A stretch of 20,546 nucleotides of DNA. It comes from Sandaracinaceae bacterium (GTDB lineage Bacteria; Myxococcota_A; Polyangia; Polyangiales; Sandaracinaceae). The notes beneath the pieces are model-generated. The model was not told the origin of the DNA. It searched no databases and was given only the letters and a program-made list of their open reading frames with translations. Location of the stretch: assembly GCA_025056955.1 (NCBI GenBank), contig JANWYL010000017.1, forward strand, positions 1 through 20,546, given 5' to 3'. A program made the position numbers and the translations under genes. Positions 1 to 10,148 of the stretch are shown one piece after another (within the stretch, counting starts at the first letter, position 1; each line of letters opens with the position of its first letter).

Positions 1-299
1 GGCTTCAAGGGCGTGCGGCCATTCGCGCGATCGGTCCAGGCTTACTTGGTTTGAGGGGTCCAAACTCGCAGGGGGCTTCTTTTGCGAAATGACGCAACTG
101 TTTCAAGGCGGATTGTCTGCCCAACTGAAGCCTAGGCGGGGAAGCAAGGAGTGAATGAAATCAATGCCACCTCGATGGCTTCGCCCATCGGTCATCGCCT
201 CGATGTTTCTCGAGGTCCAGGGATCTACGAAGGTAAGCCTCGGGATGGGCGGAGGCCTGGTTTGGCCATTTCATTCCCTCCCTGCCCAGGGAGTTAACG
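1..299. other. Left-edge region without a recognisable gene
   Basis: All forward and reverse frames over the first 150 bases are interrupted by stops, and none gives a protein I recognise. A frame starting at ATG 155 has a purine-rich AAGGAG just before it, but its 66-residue product is low-complexity and resembles no family. Two perfect 6-bp hairpins lie at 173-190 and 198-215. The stretch may be the tail of a gene outside the window, a leader region, or intergenic DNA. Bases 465-547, between the small ORF and the YhbH gene, are AT-rich and also hold no clear gene. Confidence 0.4.
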
Positions 300-464
300 A
301 TGACAAAAAAGATGAGATCGCTGAGCAAAGCTTTGCTCGCCCAGACGAAGGTTGAAGCGCTGAAGCGGAATTCTAAACCCTGCGGAGAACCTTTCTCGTC
401 GAACCAAGGAGGGGGGCCAGGCACAGGTCAGAACCAATGCAATTGGGATGTGTTGGAGAATTAA
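300..464 (+). CDS. Possible small Cys-containing peptide, 54 residues
   Basis: An ATG at 300 follows AGGGAG (288-293) at a 6-base spacing, a good ribosome binding site, and the frame runs to TAA at 462-464. The product has a basic, amphipathic N-terminal half (MTKKMRSLSKALLAQTKVEA, with more Lys/Arg after it) and a Gly/Asn/Gln-rich C-terminal half with two cysteines (residues 28 and 47) and a GGGPGTG stretch. I do not recognise a family. The leader/core appearance is reminiscent of small processed peptides, but no modifying enzyme is nearby, and a chance ORF is quite possible. A competing frame, 155-355, overlaps its first 56 bases. The YhbH gene begins 83 bases downstream, so it could be a leader peptide. 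Confidence 0.3.
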   Translation: MTKKMRSLSKALLAQTKVEALKRNSKPCGEPFSSNQGGGPGTGQNQCNWDVLEN

Positions 465-547
465 TGGAGCATTTTAGGAAGGGAACTTCGGCTGAAAGTG
501 GCAAAGAAAGACTTTAAAAAAAGGAAGTGGAAAATTAAACTAAAATC

Positions 548-1657
548 ATGTCTCTTCGGATCGATCTCGACCACAGCCGCTTTAGGCAGATAATCCGCGG
601 TAAGATCAGGCAAAATTTGCGTAAATTCATCACCCGTGGAGAAATTCTTGGAAAGCAAGGAAAGGACGTTGTGTCGATTCCACTGCCCCACATCGAAATT
701 CCACGCTTGCGCCATTCAGAACGGCAAGTTGGAGGAGTGGGGCAGGGAGAAGGCAAAGAAGGTGAACCGATTGGAGGGGATGGCCAAAAGGGAGAGGGGC
801 AGGGAAGGGCTGGCCAAGAAGAGGGAAGCCATGTTCTAGAAGCCGAAGTGACCTTGGATGAGCTTGCTGATATTTTGGGCGAAGAACTTGCTCTTCCAAG
901 AATCGTAAACAAAGGAAAAAGCAAGATAGTCGATCTCAAAGAGCGCTATACAGGGATTCGTCGGGTAGGCCCAAGTTCACTGCGTCACTTCAAAAGAACA
1001 TTTAAGCAGGCACTTAAACGCGAATTGGCGATGGGGACGTACAATCCAAAACGACCGATTGTTGTCCCAACGCCAGAAGACTTTCGTTTTCGATCATGGA
1101 ATATTGAAGAAGAGCCAATTGCGAATGCAGTGATCATCTACATGATGGACGTTTCCGGCTCAATGGGAGATGAGCAAAAAGAAATTGTCCGAATTGAATC
1201 GTTTTGGATCGATACCTGGATTCGAAGGCACTATAAGGGACTTGAAACGAGGTACATCATACACGATGCAACCGCTCGAGAAGTCGATCGCGACACATTT
1301 TTTAGAACACGGGAATCGGGGGGAACGATGATCTCAAGTGCATACAAACTGTGCCATCAGATCATCGAGGCCGATTACCCAGCATCGGATTGGAACATTT
1401 ACCTTTTCCACTTTTCTGACGGAGACAATTGGTCTTTGGATGATACGATGCAGTGCATTGATATTTTGAAAAACAAGCTGCTTCCAGTTTCGAATCTCTT
1501 TGGATATGGTCAAGTGGAAAGCCCTTATGGTTCTGGGCAATTCATCAAAGATTTGCGCGAACACTTAGGGAAAGATGAGCGGGTTGTGACGAGCGAAATC
1601 CGAAACCGCGATGGAATTATTCCATCGATTCAAGCTTTTTTGGGAAAAGGGAGGTAG
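548..1657 (+). CDS. yhbH: YhbH/YeaH-family protein (DUF444), VWA-like
   Basis: A 369-residue protein matching the DUF444 family (YhbH in Bacillus, YeaH in E. coli). What is seen: an N-terminal basic region (1-60), a Gly/Gln/Glu-rich linker (61-93), then a C-terminal von Willebrand A-like fold with a MIDAS-type metal site, DVSGSMG at 201-207 (Asp201, Ser203, Ser205), SGGT at 257-260 and HFSDGDN at 288-294. Family members are usually encoded with the serine kinase PrkA and with SpoVR, and are tied to stress response or sporulation; the molecular role is unknown. Neither partner is visible here, though prkA could lie left of the window. ATG 548 is the first start after an in-frame TAA at 536; the nearest purine-rich site, AAGGAAG, is rather far upstream. 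The gene ends 4 bp from the clpB stop. Confidence 0.9.
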   Translation: MSLRIDLDHSRFRQIIRGKIRQNLRKFITRGEILGKQGKDVVSIPLPHIEIPRLRHSERQVGGVGQGEGKEGEPIGGDGQKGEGQGRAGQEEGSHVLEAEVTLDELADILGEELALPRIVNKGKSKIVDLKERYTGIRRVGPSSLRHFKRTFKQALKRELAMGTYNPKRPIVVPTPEDFRFRSWNIEEEPIANAVIIYMMDVSGSMGDEQKEIVRIESFWIDTWIRRHYKGLETRYIIHDATAREVDRDTFFRTRESGGTMISSAYKLCHQIIEADYPASDWNIYLFHFSDGDNWSLDDTMQCIDILKNKLLPVSNLFGYGQVESPYGSGQFIKDLREHLGKDERVVTSEIRNRDGIIPSIQAFLGKGR

Positions 1658-1661
1658 TCCC

Positions 1662-4265
<2,604 letters not shown>

Positions 4266-4269
4266 CATT

Positions 4270-4276
4270 CCTCCTT
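4270..4276 (-). promoter_or_regulatory. Ribosome binding site fixing the clpB start
   Basis: On the minus strand AAGGAGG precedes two adjacent ATG codons (at 4268 and 4265). The spacing is 1 base to the first and 4 to the second, which favours the second. This makes the 37-codon upstream extension of the open frame unlikely to be translated. Confidence 0.6.
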
Positions 4277-4465
4277 CAAATGGTTTTTTCACCAGCCCTT
4301 TCAGGGAGGTCCCTTCTTGAGGAGCTGACTTTCCGCTGACGGAAGCTAAGCATGTTTCCTTGAGACGCAATGCCACTTGCCAAAATTTTTGCTATCGGGC
4401 TTTTGGCGTCCTGCGAATCCAGAGTTGGCCATCGCACTTCTTTGAGCTCAAGCTAAGTTCACAAG

Positions 4466-6001
4466 GTGCGCCTGATTGGTAAAAAACCCCTTCGCCTTGA
4501 AGAGCTCGAAGCAATTGCCGATGGGAGGGTTCAGCTCGCTCTCGATCCAGATCCAGAAGTCCGGGAGCGCATTGCGGCTTCGCGCAAAGTGCTCGAAGAA
4601 GCGCTTGCCAAGGGAAAAACCATTTATGGGGTGAATACAGGTTTTGGTGCTTCGGTCGACCACGCGATCAGCCGAGATTTGCTTTTGAGTTTGCCGACAA
4701 ATCTTGTGCGCTACCACGGCTGTGGGACAGGTCCTTTTTTCGATCAAAAGGAGGCGTTGCTCATGATGGCGCTTCGGGCCAACGTGTTGGCCTTGGGGGC
4801 AAGCGGGGTTCGGGAGATGGTGATCGAAAGGCTCTGCCTTTTTGTTGGGCACGGCGTTGCCCCCTGCATCCCACAGGAGGGATCCGTCGGAGCCTCTGGC
4901 GATCTCACCCCCCTCTCTTACGTTGCGGCGCTTCTTATCGGAGAAAGAGAAGCGTGGTTTGAGGGTCAAATCTTGGGCGCCCGAGAGATCCACACGCGCT
5001 TGGGTATCGAGCCTCTCGTCCTGCTTCCAAAAGAGGCCCTTGCCATCATGAATGGCACGAGCGCAATGGCTGCGCTCACGGCCCTCGCTGGGCTTCGGGC
5101 CAAGCGATTGGCGCGCCTTGCGGCCGCTCTCACTGCCATGACCTGCGAGGCCCTTGAGGGTTCAAGCGAGCATTTTGATGATCGGATCTTTGAGCTCAAG
5201 CCCCATCCTGGGCAGCGTCGCTTTGCCGCCTGGGTCAGAGAGCATTTGTCCACAAGGCCAACTCCCGGCAAACGCCTTCAAGATCGTTACTCCTTGCGCT
5301 GTGCTCCCCACATTGCGGGGGTGTTGGTCGATTCCTTGCCGTGGATGCGAGAAATGCTCGAAATCGAGATCAACAGTGTCAACGACAACCCAATCATCGA
5401 CGGACCCTCAGCGGCTTATCCAGAAGGGCGGATTTTGCACGGGGGCAACTTCTACGGTGGCCACCTTTGCCTTGTGGCTGACATGCTTAAAAACACTGTG
5501 GCCAATCTCGGCGATCTTCTCGATCGACAGCTCACTTCTTTGTGCAATCCCCTCACCAATAACGGTTTGCCTCCCAACTTGAGCGGTGCGCCTGAAAGCG
5601 AGCGTTTTGCACACCATGGGTTCAAGGGGATGGAAATTACGGCATCGGCCTTGGCCGCAGAGGCGCTCAAAATAGCGATTCCCGCCTCAATCTTTTCAAG
5701 GAGCACCGAAAGCCACAATCAAGACAAAGTCTCTCTTGGAACAACCGCAGCGCGAGAGGCACTCCGGGTCATCGAACTCGTCGAAACGATTGCGATGATT
5801 CACCTCCTTGCCCTTTGTCAGGCGATGGACCTCCGTGGCCCTGGTACCTTCAGCACCAAAAGCCAACTGCTTTGGAAGCGGGTGCGCGCAGAAATTCCCC
5901 CCCTCATTTCCGACCGTCGGATGGACGTGGACATCCAAAAAGCCCTTTCTCTTTACCGAGGGGGGGCGCTGGAGTTGGAAGAGGATTGGTCAGCTTCTTG
6001 A
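4466..6001 (+). CDS. MIO-type aromatic amino acid ammonia-lyase (HutH-like)
   Basis: This enzyme eliminates ammonia from an aromatic amino acid to give an aryl-acrylate (urocanate from His, cinnamate from Phe, coumarate from Tyr). The Ala143-Ser144-Gly145 triad in GSVGASGD cyclises to the MIO prosthetic group. Also visible are the catalytic Tyr54 in YGVNTGFG, the MNGTSA motif around Asn196, NDNPIID, and a C-terminal LGTTAAR. Length, 511 residues, is normal for bacterial HAL/TAL. The selectivity loop reads NLVRYHGCGTG (79-89), not the SHAAG-type loop typical of histidine ammonia-lyases, and no hutU, hutI or hutG is nearby, so histidine catabolism is not assured. Start is GTG 4466, the first possible after an in-frame TAA at 4454; its ribosome binding site is weak. 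The 3' end overlaps the convergent SH3-like lipoprotein gene by 12 bp. Confidence 0.9.
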   Translation: MRLIGKKPLRLEELEAIADGRVQLALDPDPEVRERIAASRKVLEEALAKGKTIYGVNTGFGASVDHAISRDLLLSLPTNLVRYHGCGTGPFFDQKEALLMMALRANVLALGASGVREMVIERLCLFVGHGVAPCIPQEGSVGASGDLTPLSYVAALLIGEREAWFEGQILGAREIHTRLGIEPLVLLPKEALAIMNGTSAMAALTALAGLRAKRLARLAAALTAMTCEALEGSSEHFDDRIFELKPHPGQRRFAAWVREHLSTRPTPGKRLQDRYSLRCAPHIAGVLVDSLPWMREMLEIEINSVNDNPIIDGPSAAYPEGRILHGGNFYGGHLCLVADMLKNTVANLGDLLDRQLTSLCNPLTNNGLPPNLSGAPESERFAHHGFKGMEITASALAAEALKIAIPASIFSRSTESHNQDKVSLGTTAAREALRVIELVETIAMIHLLALCQAMDLRGPGTFSTKSQLLWKRVRAEIPPLISDRRMDVDIQKALSLYRGGALELEEDWSAS

Positions 6002-7045
6002 AGCTGTAGCGCCTTCAACCGGTTGCAAGCTTGAGACAGGCACAAGGCCTCGAATGGCAACGCCATCATCGACTGCCAAGTAAACGTCAACTTGATCACC
6101 GCGCCTCCCACTCACCTCTCGTGCCCACCCATCTCGCTTCAGGGTTCCAACTGCTTCACCATAGAAAAATACCCGAGTGCCTGCAGCCACCCGATGAAGG
6201 GGACCTGCCTCGTTGGCGATGCGAAATGGCATTTCGTTCGAGGGCTCAGGCCGTTTCGGACGCTCGCCAACCGCTTCAGCGCTTGAGGGTGTGAGAGGGA
6301 CATTCACGAAACCAACGAGGAATGGGCCTACTCCAACCCTCACACCTTTCCACTCACCTTGATCCTTCAAAACAATCACCGTAAGGGGTGGATCAGCTGT
6401 TGGAATGCGGGCCACCACTTGACCCCCTGGCCGATCATAAAGATCAACCTCCCACCCAGGAAGCTGCATGGGTTGCCCTTGATTGAGGCCTGGGTCTGGT
6501 GCTGATGCATCACCTTCTCCCACCCAATTTGCGGGAATTACACCTGAATATCCATCAGCATCTTCGTCAAGCTCCACTCTCCCAAAACGCGGGCGCACAA
6601 TGATCCGGTAGCTTTCACCTTCGCTCGAGATGATGCTCACCGGGTCATTTGCCCCAACATAAATCGGAGTTCCAGAAATTCTCCCTCGCCGCAATGTGCA
6701 GGCTGCAAGGCGGTGGAGGGGTACCCACCCGCGGACAATAAAGGAACCGCCAATCGTTACAGGAATTCGCTGGCCCTTTGGTTCCCCTTCAACACGCGCG
6801 CGAAGGCCAAACCCCAAGTGCCCAAAAGGAGGTGCCTCTTCCTCATGGCCCGCAAAAATGGCAGGCCCTTTGCCTGGCAGGGTGATCAATGTTCGCGGCC
6901 ATCCTTCAACTGCCTGACCCCTTGGAATCACCAAACCAGACGGAGGCCTTGGGCTGCTTGAGCACGCACCCCCCACAAAAAAAACGCTTGCACTTCCCAA
7001 AAGCCCGCGCAGTAGGGTGCGACGGCCGATTTCTTGTCCACTCAT
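5990..7045 (-). CDS. Predicted Tat/lipobox lipoprotein with SH3-like repeats
   Basis: A 351-residue exported protein. The N-terminus carries a twin-arginine-like motif, RRTLLRG (8-14), a short hydrophobic stretch, and a lipobox-like GGAC with Cys28, so it is probably exported folded and lipid-anchored. The rest is rich in beta-type sequence. I see three segments resembling bacterial SH3 modules: about 105-176, 198-250 (VDLYDRPGG through a GEWKGVRVG and FVNVPL ending) and 283-343. Such domains usually bind peptidoglycan or other wall components, but the match is by pattern only. No catalytic motif is evident. It is the last of three minus-strand genes, 67 bp after the hydrolase, and its end overlaps the ammonia-lyase end. 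The upstream ribosome binding site (AGAAG) is modest. Confidence 0.7.
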   Translation of the reverse strand: MSGQEIGRRTLLRGLLGSASVFFVGGACSSSPRPPSGLVIPRGQAVEGWPRTLITLPGKGPAIFAGHEEEAPPFGHLGFGLRARVEGEPKGQRIPVTIGGSFIVRGWVPLHRLAACTLRRGRISGTPIYVGANDPVSIISSEGESYRIIVRPRFGRVELDEDADGYSGVIPANWVGEGDASAPDPGLNQGQPMQLPGWEVDLYDRPGGQVVARIPTADPPLTVIVLKDQGEWKGVRVGVGPFLVGFVNVPLTPSSAEAVGERPKRPEPSNEMPFRIANEAGPLHRVAAGTRVFFYGEAVGTLKRDGWAREVSGRRGDQVDVYLAVDDGVAIRGLVPVSSLQPVEGATASRS

Positions 7046-7112
7046 TGCTTGCTTCTTTTAACATACCTTTCGTGAGCCGCTAAGACACGAGGGCTCCAAC
7101 TGCCGAGATTGT

Positions 7113-8015
7113 TCACCTTTCCGCCTGGTTGTGCTGGTCGAGGAAAGAGGCTCTTGCGACTGGATCAGGCTCCCTCAAAAATTGATCAATTGCTGCCGCG
7201 AGTTCCCTCGGCCTTTCGTTTGCCAGGGAGTGAGAAGCGTTTGGGAAAATGTGAAGCCTTGAATGGGGGAGGCGCTCGTGGAGAAGCCTTACACCTTTTC
7301 CCATGCCAAGGGCATGATCGCGATCTCCCCATGCGAGTAGCACGGGCTGCCGAATTTTTGCAGTGATGTCAAAAAGTGAAGTGCGGGCCTGATCCTGACC
7401 AACTTCGCAATACATGCGAAAGAACCCAGGGCAAAAGACCTCGCGATAGTAGCGAAACGCGTCTTTGAGGGCTTCCTCCCGACCTGCCCAATCGCGAGAG
7501 TACCAAAAGCGGGATTGGATCCAAATCGCAGGCCAAAAAAGGGAGGGAAAGCGCCTCAAAAAGGCAGCAACCAGCACCCAGTGCCACATGGGCCTCCAAG
7601 CCCCTGCAGGGGCCCACGCGGCCAAGCGGCGGAAACGTTCCGGCTCCCTTGCTGCCAAGCGCAAAGTGAGGTTACCGCCAAGGGATCCACCCCCGACGTC
7701 TCCCCATCGAATCCCCAAGTGCTCGAGCAAGGCAAGGGTGACGTCTTGATAAAACTCAAGGGTATAAGAGCGATCGTCAGGCTTGTCCGAAAAGCCGCAA
7801 CCTGGAAGATCGAAAACGATAATGCGCCGCCCTGAAAGCAGGTGGGGCACAAGATCGTCGTATTCTTCTATCCGCGAAGCATGGCCGTGAAGAAGAAGGA
7901 GGGGAGGGCCTTCCTCTTCTTTTGGCCTTAGGTCAATGTAGCGCAGCCTCAGCCCAAAAACTTCTGTAAAACGCGCTTCAAATGGAGTACGACGCGCAAA
8001 GGGCGAGCGACCCAT
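7113..8015 (-). CDS. Alpha/beta-hydrolase fold protein
   Basis: A 300-residue protein with the complete alpha/beta-hydrolase signature: oxyanion-hole motif LLLHGHAS (41-47), FDLPGCGFSDKP (68-79), nucleophile elbow GGSLGG with Ser111, acidic residue Asp231 or Asp233 in WGDRDHA, and His262 in NASHSLANE. A Trp/Phe-rich cap region spans about 140-200. The overall pattern is that of small-molecule esterases, meta-cleavage hydrolases and related enzymes; the substrate cannot be told from sequence. No signal peptide, so probably cytoplasmic. The start at 8015 has only a weak ribosome binding site. It lies 92 bp downstream of the rhodanese gene and 67 bp upstream of the SH3-like lipoprotein gene, so co-transcription is possible. 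Confidence 0.9.
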   Translation of the reverse strand: MGRSPFARRTPFEARFTEVFGLRLRYIDLRPKEEEGPPLLLLHGHASRIEEYDDLVPHLLSGRRIIVFDLPGCGFSDKPDDRSYTLEFYQDVTLALLEHLGIRWGDVGGGSLGGNLTLRLAAREPERFRRLAAWAPAGAWRPMWHWVLVAAFLRRFPSLFWPAIWIQSRFWYSRDWAGREEALKDAFRYYREVFCPGFFRMYCEVGQDQARTSLFDITAKIRQPVLLAWGDRDHALGMGKGVRLLHERLPHSRLHIFPNASHSLANERPRELAAAIDQFLREPDPVARASFLDQHNQAER

Positions 8016-8107
8016 TTGATTACCAACAGCCTGAAGATTCTTTTGGCTGTGTCAATCCTTGTACTTCAAAGCCACTTGAACTGCCCTTTGACGAGGAGAA
8101 GCCCGCT

Positions 8108-8401
8108 TCAGTAAGCGCTCATGGGGCCAAGGTCAAGCACCTTAAAGCCCTTTGCTTCAAGCAATGACTTGGCTCGGGCACTCCGAGCGCCAGAGCGGCA
8201 GTAGACCACAATCCTTGAGCCCTTTGGCAACTCGTTCGTCCGAGCTTCAAGCTCTTGCACGGGGATGTTGATGGCCCCAGGGAGATGCCCTTCTGCGTAT
8301 TCCGCGGGTGTCCGAACGTCAAGCAGCACTGCTCCTTCAGAAACCCACTGACGCGCCTCTTGGTTACCTTGGGGAGATGAACGCCGAAAGAACGAGAACA
8401 T
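8108..8401 (-). CDS. Single-domain rhodanese-like sulfurtransferase
   Basis: A 97-residue single rhodanese domain of the GlpE/PspE size class. It has LLDVRTPAEYAEGHLPGA (26-43) and the active-site loop CRSGARS (68-74), with Cys68 as the persulfide-carrying residue. Such proteins move sulfane sulfur from thiosulfate or a persulfide to an acceptor; the physiological partner is unknown. The usual final Gly-Gly-Met-x2-Trp end is replaced by a short LGPMSAY terminus. The open frame extends ten codons upstream, but the strong AAGGAGG at 8408-8414, 6 bases before ATG 8401, selects the shorter form. No signal peptide is obvious, though residues 1-7 are hydrophobic and basic. Confidence 0.92.
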   Translation of the reverse strand: MFSFFRRSSPQGNQEARQWVSEGAVLLDVRTPAEYAEGHLPGAINIPVQELEARTNELPKGSRIVVYCRSGARSARAKSLLEAKGFKVLDLGPMSAY

Positions 8402-8407
8402 GAGAAA

Positions 8408-8414
8408 CCTCCTT
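8408..8414 (-). promoter_or_regulatory. Strong ribosome binding site of the rhodanese gene
   Basis: AAGGAGG on the minus strand lies 6 bases before ATG 8401. It decides between this start and the in-frame ATG at 8431. Confidence 0.75.
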
Positions 8415-8527
8415 TCTAAAAAGAACCCCACGCGAAGATTGTGCCAAGGATGTTTCGAAATCCCTTGTGAGATTTTTCAATAACAGAATGGAGTCGGCGC
8501 ATGGCACAGCCCACTGTTGGAATTGCT

Positions 8528-8555
8528 TGAAACAATGGTTCAGTCATTTGTTTCA
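8528..8555. promoter_or_regulatory. Inverted repeat, candidate operator
   Basis: Perfect 8-bp arms TGAAACAA (8528-8535) and TTGTTTCA (8548-8555) are separated by 12 bp. The symmetry extends inward as TG/CA if one extra base in the right arm is allowed. It sits in the divergent gap, about 130 bp upstream of the rhodanese start and 395 bp upstream of the E1 beta start. No T-run follows, so a regulator site fits better than a terminator. Nothing identifies the regulator. Confidence 0.3.
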
Positions 8556-8950
8556 GGAGCGCTGCATCAATTCTAAACAGCGGGGTTAGCCTTCACCCTT
8601 GCTCGAAACTTGCGCGCCAAAGGCAGGTGGAGAAGCCTTGGCTTCGATGTGGGATGGATGGTTTCGGAAGTGGTTAAGGACATCGCCATTGCCAGCGAAT
8701 TGGTTTCACCATGGAGCAATGAGTGGAACATGGGGCGTTTCTCAAGTGAGAGTTCTTGTGGCATCGGTAGAATTCGAGCCATTGAGCTCAAGAGGAAAGA
8801 GGGTATTGAAGGTATCGCAACTGGGCGGAGGTGTGTTGCCATGGGTGAAGGGTCTTGCGGTTGATGGGAGGGGCTTTCCGGGTTTCTAAAGGGACAGGCG
8901 ATGTTTCTAGCCCTTCACAACGCTTGCATGTCTGTGCTAGAGGCCAAGCC

Positions 8951-10144
8951 ATGGCGACCATGGTCCAGGCGATTCGGATGGCGCTTCACGTGGGTGAGAG
9001 CCAACTTGGGGTGACAGACATCTTTGGTGAAGACGTTGGTCCTCCCTTGGGGGGGGTTTTCACTGCCACCCAGGGGCTTCGCACGGCTTGGAATTCGCCC
9101 CTTGATGAGCGCGGAATCGTTGGCGCGGCGATGGGCCTCGCCATGGCTGGGCAGCGGCCGGTGTGTGAAATCCAGTTTTGCGACTATGCCTTCAACACCA
9201 TCGACCTTTTAAAGCTTGCCGGCAACACATACTGGGCTTCGGCTGGGGACTGGAACCTCCCCCTTGTGCTCATGACGCCTGTTGGGGCAGGCATTCATGG
9301 ATCGATTTATCACTCCCACTCATTTGACGCCCAGGCCACCCGCATTCCTGGCTGGAAGATCGTCATTCCCAGTCAACCTCGAGACGCCTATGGGCTCATG
9401 CTTTCGGCGATTGTCGATCCCAATCCTGTCATGGTGCTCATTCCAAAAGCCCTCATGCGGGTGCGCGCAAGCGGCCCCGAGGAGCTGATTCCTGGGGAGC
9501 CAGAAGATCCTCGGCTCCTCAGCCGGATGATCGATGCGCCAATTGGGGCACGAGAAGGTTGGGAGCCTGATTGGCCCAAGACCGCGATCGAGATGGTGCC
9601 AATTGGAGTCGCCCGAAAAGTTCGAAGCGGCCGCGACCTCAGTGTCATCACCTACGGGCGAATGGTGCCGCTCGCCAAGCGTGTTGCCGAAAAGCTTGCC
9701 CAAGAGGGGATTGAGATCGAAATCATCGACCTCCGTTCGCTTCAGCCCTATGACTGGGCAGCGATTGCAGACTCGGTGCGCAAAACAAGGCGCGTGCTCT
9801 TTTTGAACGAAGACACAGAGGTGACCAACTTTGGAGAGCACCTCCTCAGGCGCACGGTCGAATCCCTCTGGCGCCATCTCGATGCCCCACCGCTTCTTGA
9901 GGCAGGAAAACACGTGCCAGGGATTGGGCTTGCGGACGAGCTTGAGGAGGCTTCAGTGCCTGGCCTTGCTTCGATCGAAGCGGCCGTGAGGCGCTTGCTT
10001 GATGCCCCCGCTCGCCCAGGCGATATCCGTGAGCCAAAGGAAAGCAAAGGCTTTTCGTTTACGTGGATCGATTTCGACCCCATCACGGGGCCCCTTGAAC
10101 TCGAGCGGGCAGCCGAAATGGCGAGGGCATTTCGGGTGCGCTAG
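8951..10144 (+). CDS. 2-oxoacid dehydrogenase E1 component, beta subunit-like
   Basis: Resembles the beta subunit of pyruvate or branched-chain 2-oxoacid dehydrogenase E1, which with an alpha subunit and thiamine diphosphate decarboxylates a 2-oxoacid and acylates the lipoyl E2. Seen: transketolase-type pyrimidine-binding domain (about 1-170) with FGEDVG (25-30), YHSHSFDA (120-127) and IPGWKIVIPS; then a C-terminal transketolase domain with SVITYG and DLRSLQPYD (260-268). At 397 residues it is longer than the usual ~325-340: extra sequence lies at about 173-215 and in a C-terminal tail beyond ~355. No alpha subunit, E2 or E3 is in the window. Start chosen at ATG 8951, with AGAGG 7 bases upstream and a family-like N-terminus; the frame is open further to 8855. 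The CPBP protease gene starts 4 bp after the stop. Confidence 0.85.
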   Translation: MATMVQAIRMALHVGESQLGVTDIFGEDVGPPLGGVFTATQGLRTAWNSPLDERGIVGAAMGLAMAGQRPVCEIQFCDYAFNTIDLLKLAGNTYWASAGDWNLPLVLMTPVGAGIHGSIYHSHSFDAQATRIPGWKIVIPSQPRDAYGLMLSAIVDPNPVMVLIPKALMRVRASGPEELIPGEPEDPRLLSRMIDAPIGAREGWEPDWPKTAIEMVPIGVARKVRSGRDLSVITYGRMVPLAKRVAEKLAQEGIEIEIIDLRSLQPYDWAAIADSVRKTRRVLFLNEDTEVTNFGEHLLRRTVESLWRHLDAPPLLEAGKHVPGIGLADELEEASVPGLASIEAAVRRLLDAPARPGDIREPKESKGFSFTWIDFDPITGPLELERAAEMARAFRVR

Positions 10145-10148
10145 GCCG

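Larger units (their letters stand above)
8402..8950. other. Divergent intergenic region with no recognised gene
   Basis: About 550 bp between the rhodanese start (-) and the E1 beta start (+). Several open frames of 80-96 codons exist on both strands (for example 8599-8889 + and 8573-8842 -), but they overlap one another and none resembles a known protein. The region should hold the promoters for both flanking genes. It contains an inverted repeat at 8528-8555. A decayed gene, such as a lost E1 alpha, cannot be excluded, but I see no thiamine-diphosphate binding motif. Confidence 0.5.

Noticed and set aside
1..92. Possible tail of a protein in the third forward frame
   Set aside because: Only 29 codons before a stop, with no recognisable family signature.
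155..355. 66-codon frame with AAGGAG 3 bases before its ATG
   Set aside because: The product is low in family-like features and overlaps the 300-464 frame. Kept only as a competing possibility.
4266..4376. In-frame 37-codon N-terminal extension of ClpB
   Set aside because: Family N-termini begin at MRLDRLTNK, and AAGGAGG lies just before that start. The extension has no family-like sequence.
4377..4465. Sigma-54-like TTGGCA...TTGC and heat-shock-type elements upstream of clpB
   Set aside because: The GG to GC distance is one base too long for sigma-54, and no CIRCE or clear sigma-32 promoter was found.
8599..8889. 96-codon frame in the divergent gap, and an 89-codon frame opposite
   Set aside because: Mutually overlapping, no recognisable motif, and no persuasive ribosome binding site. 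Not supported as genes.
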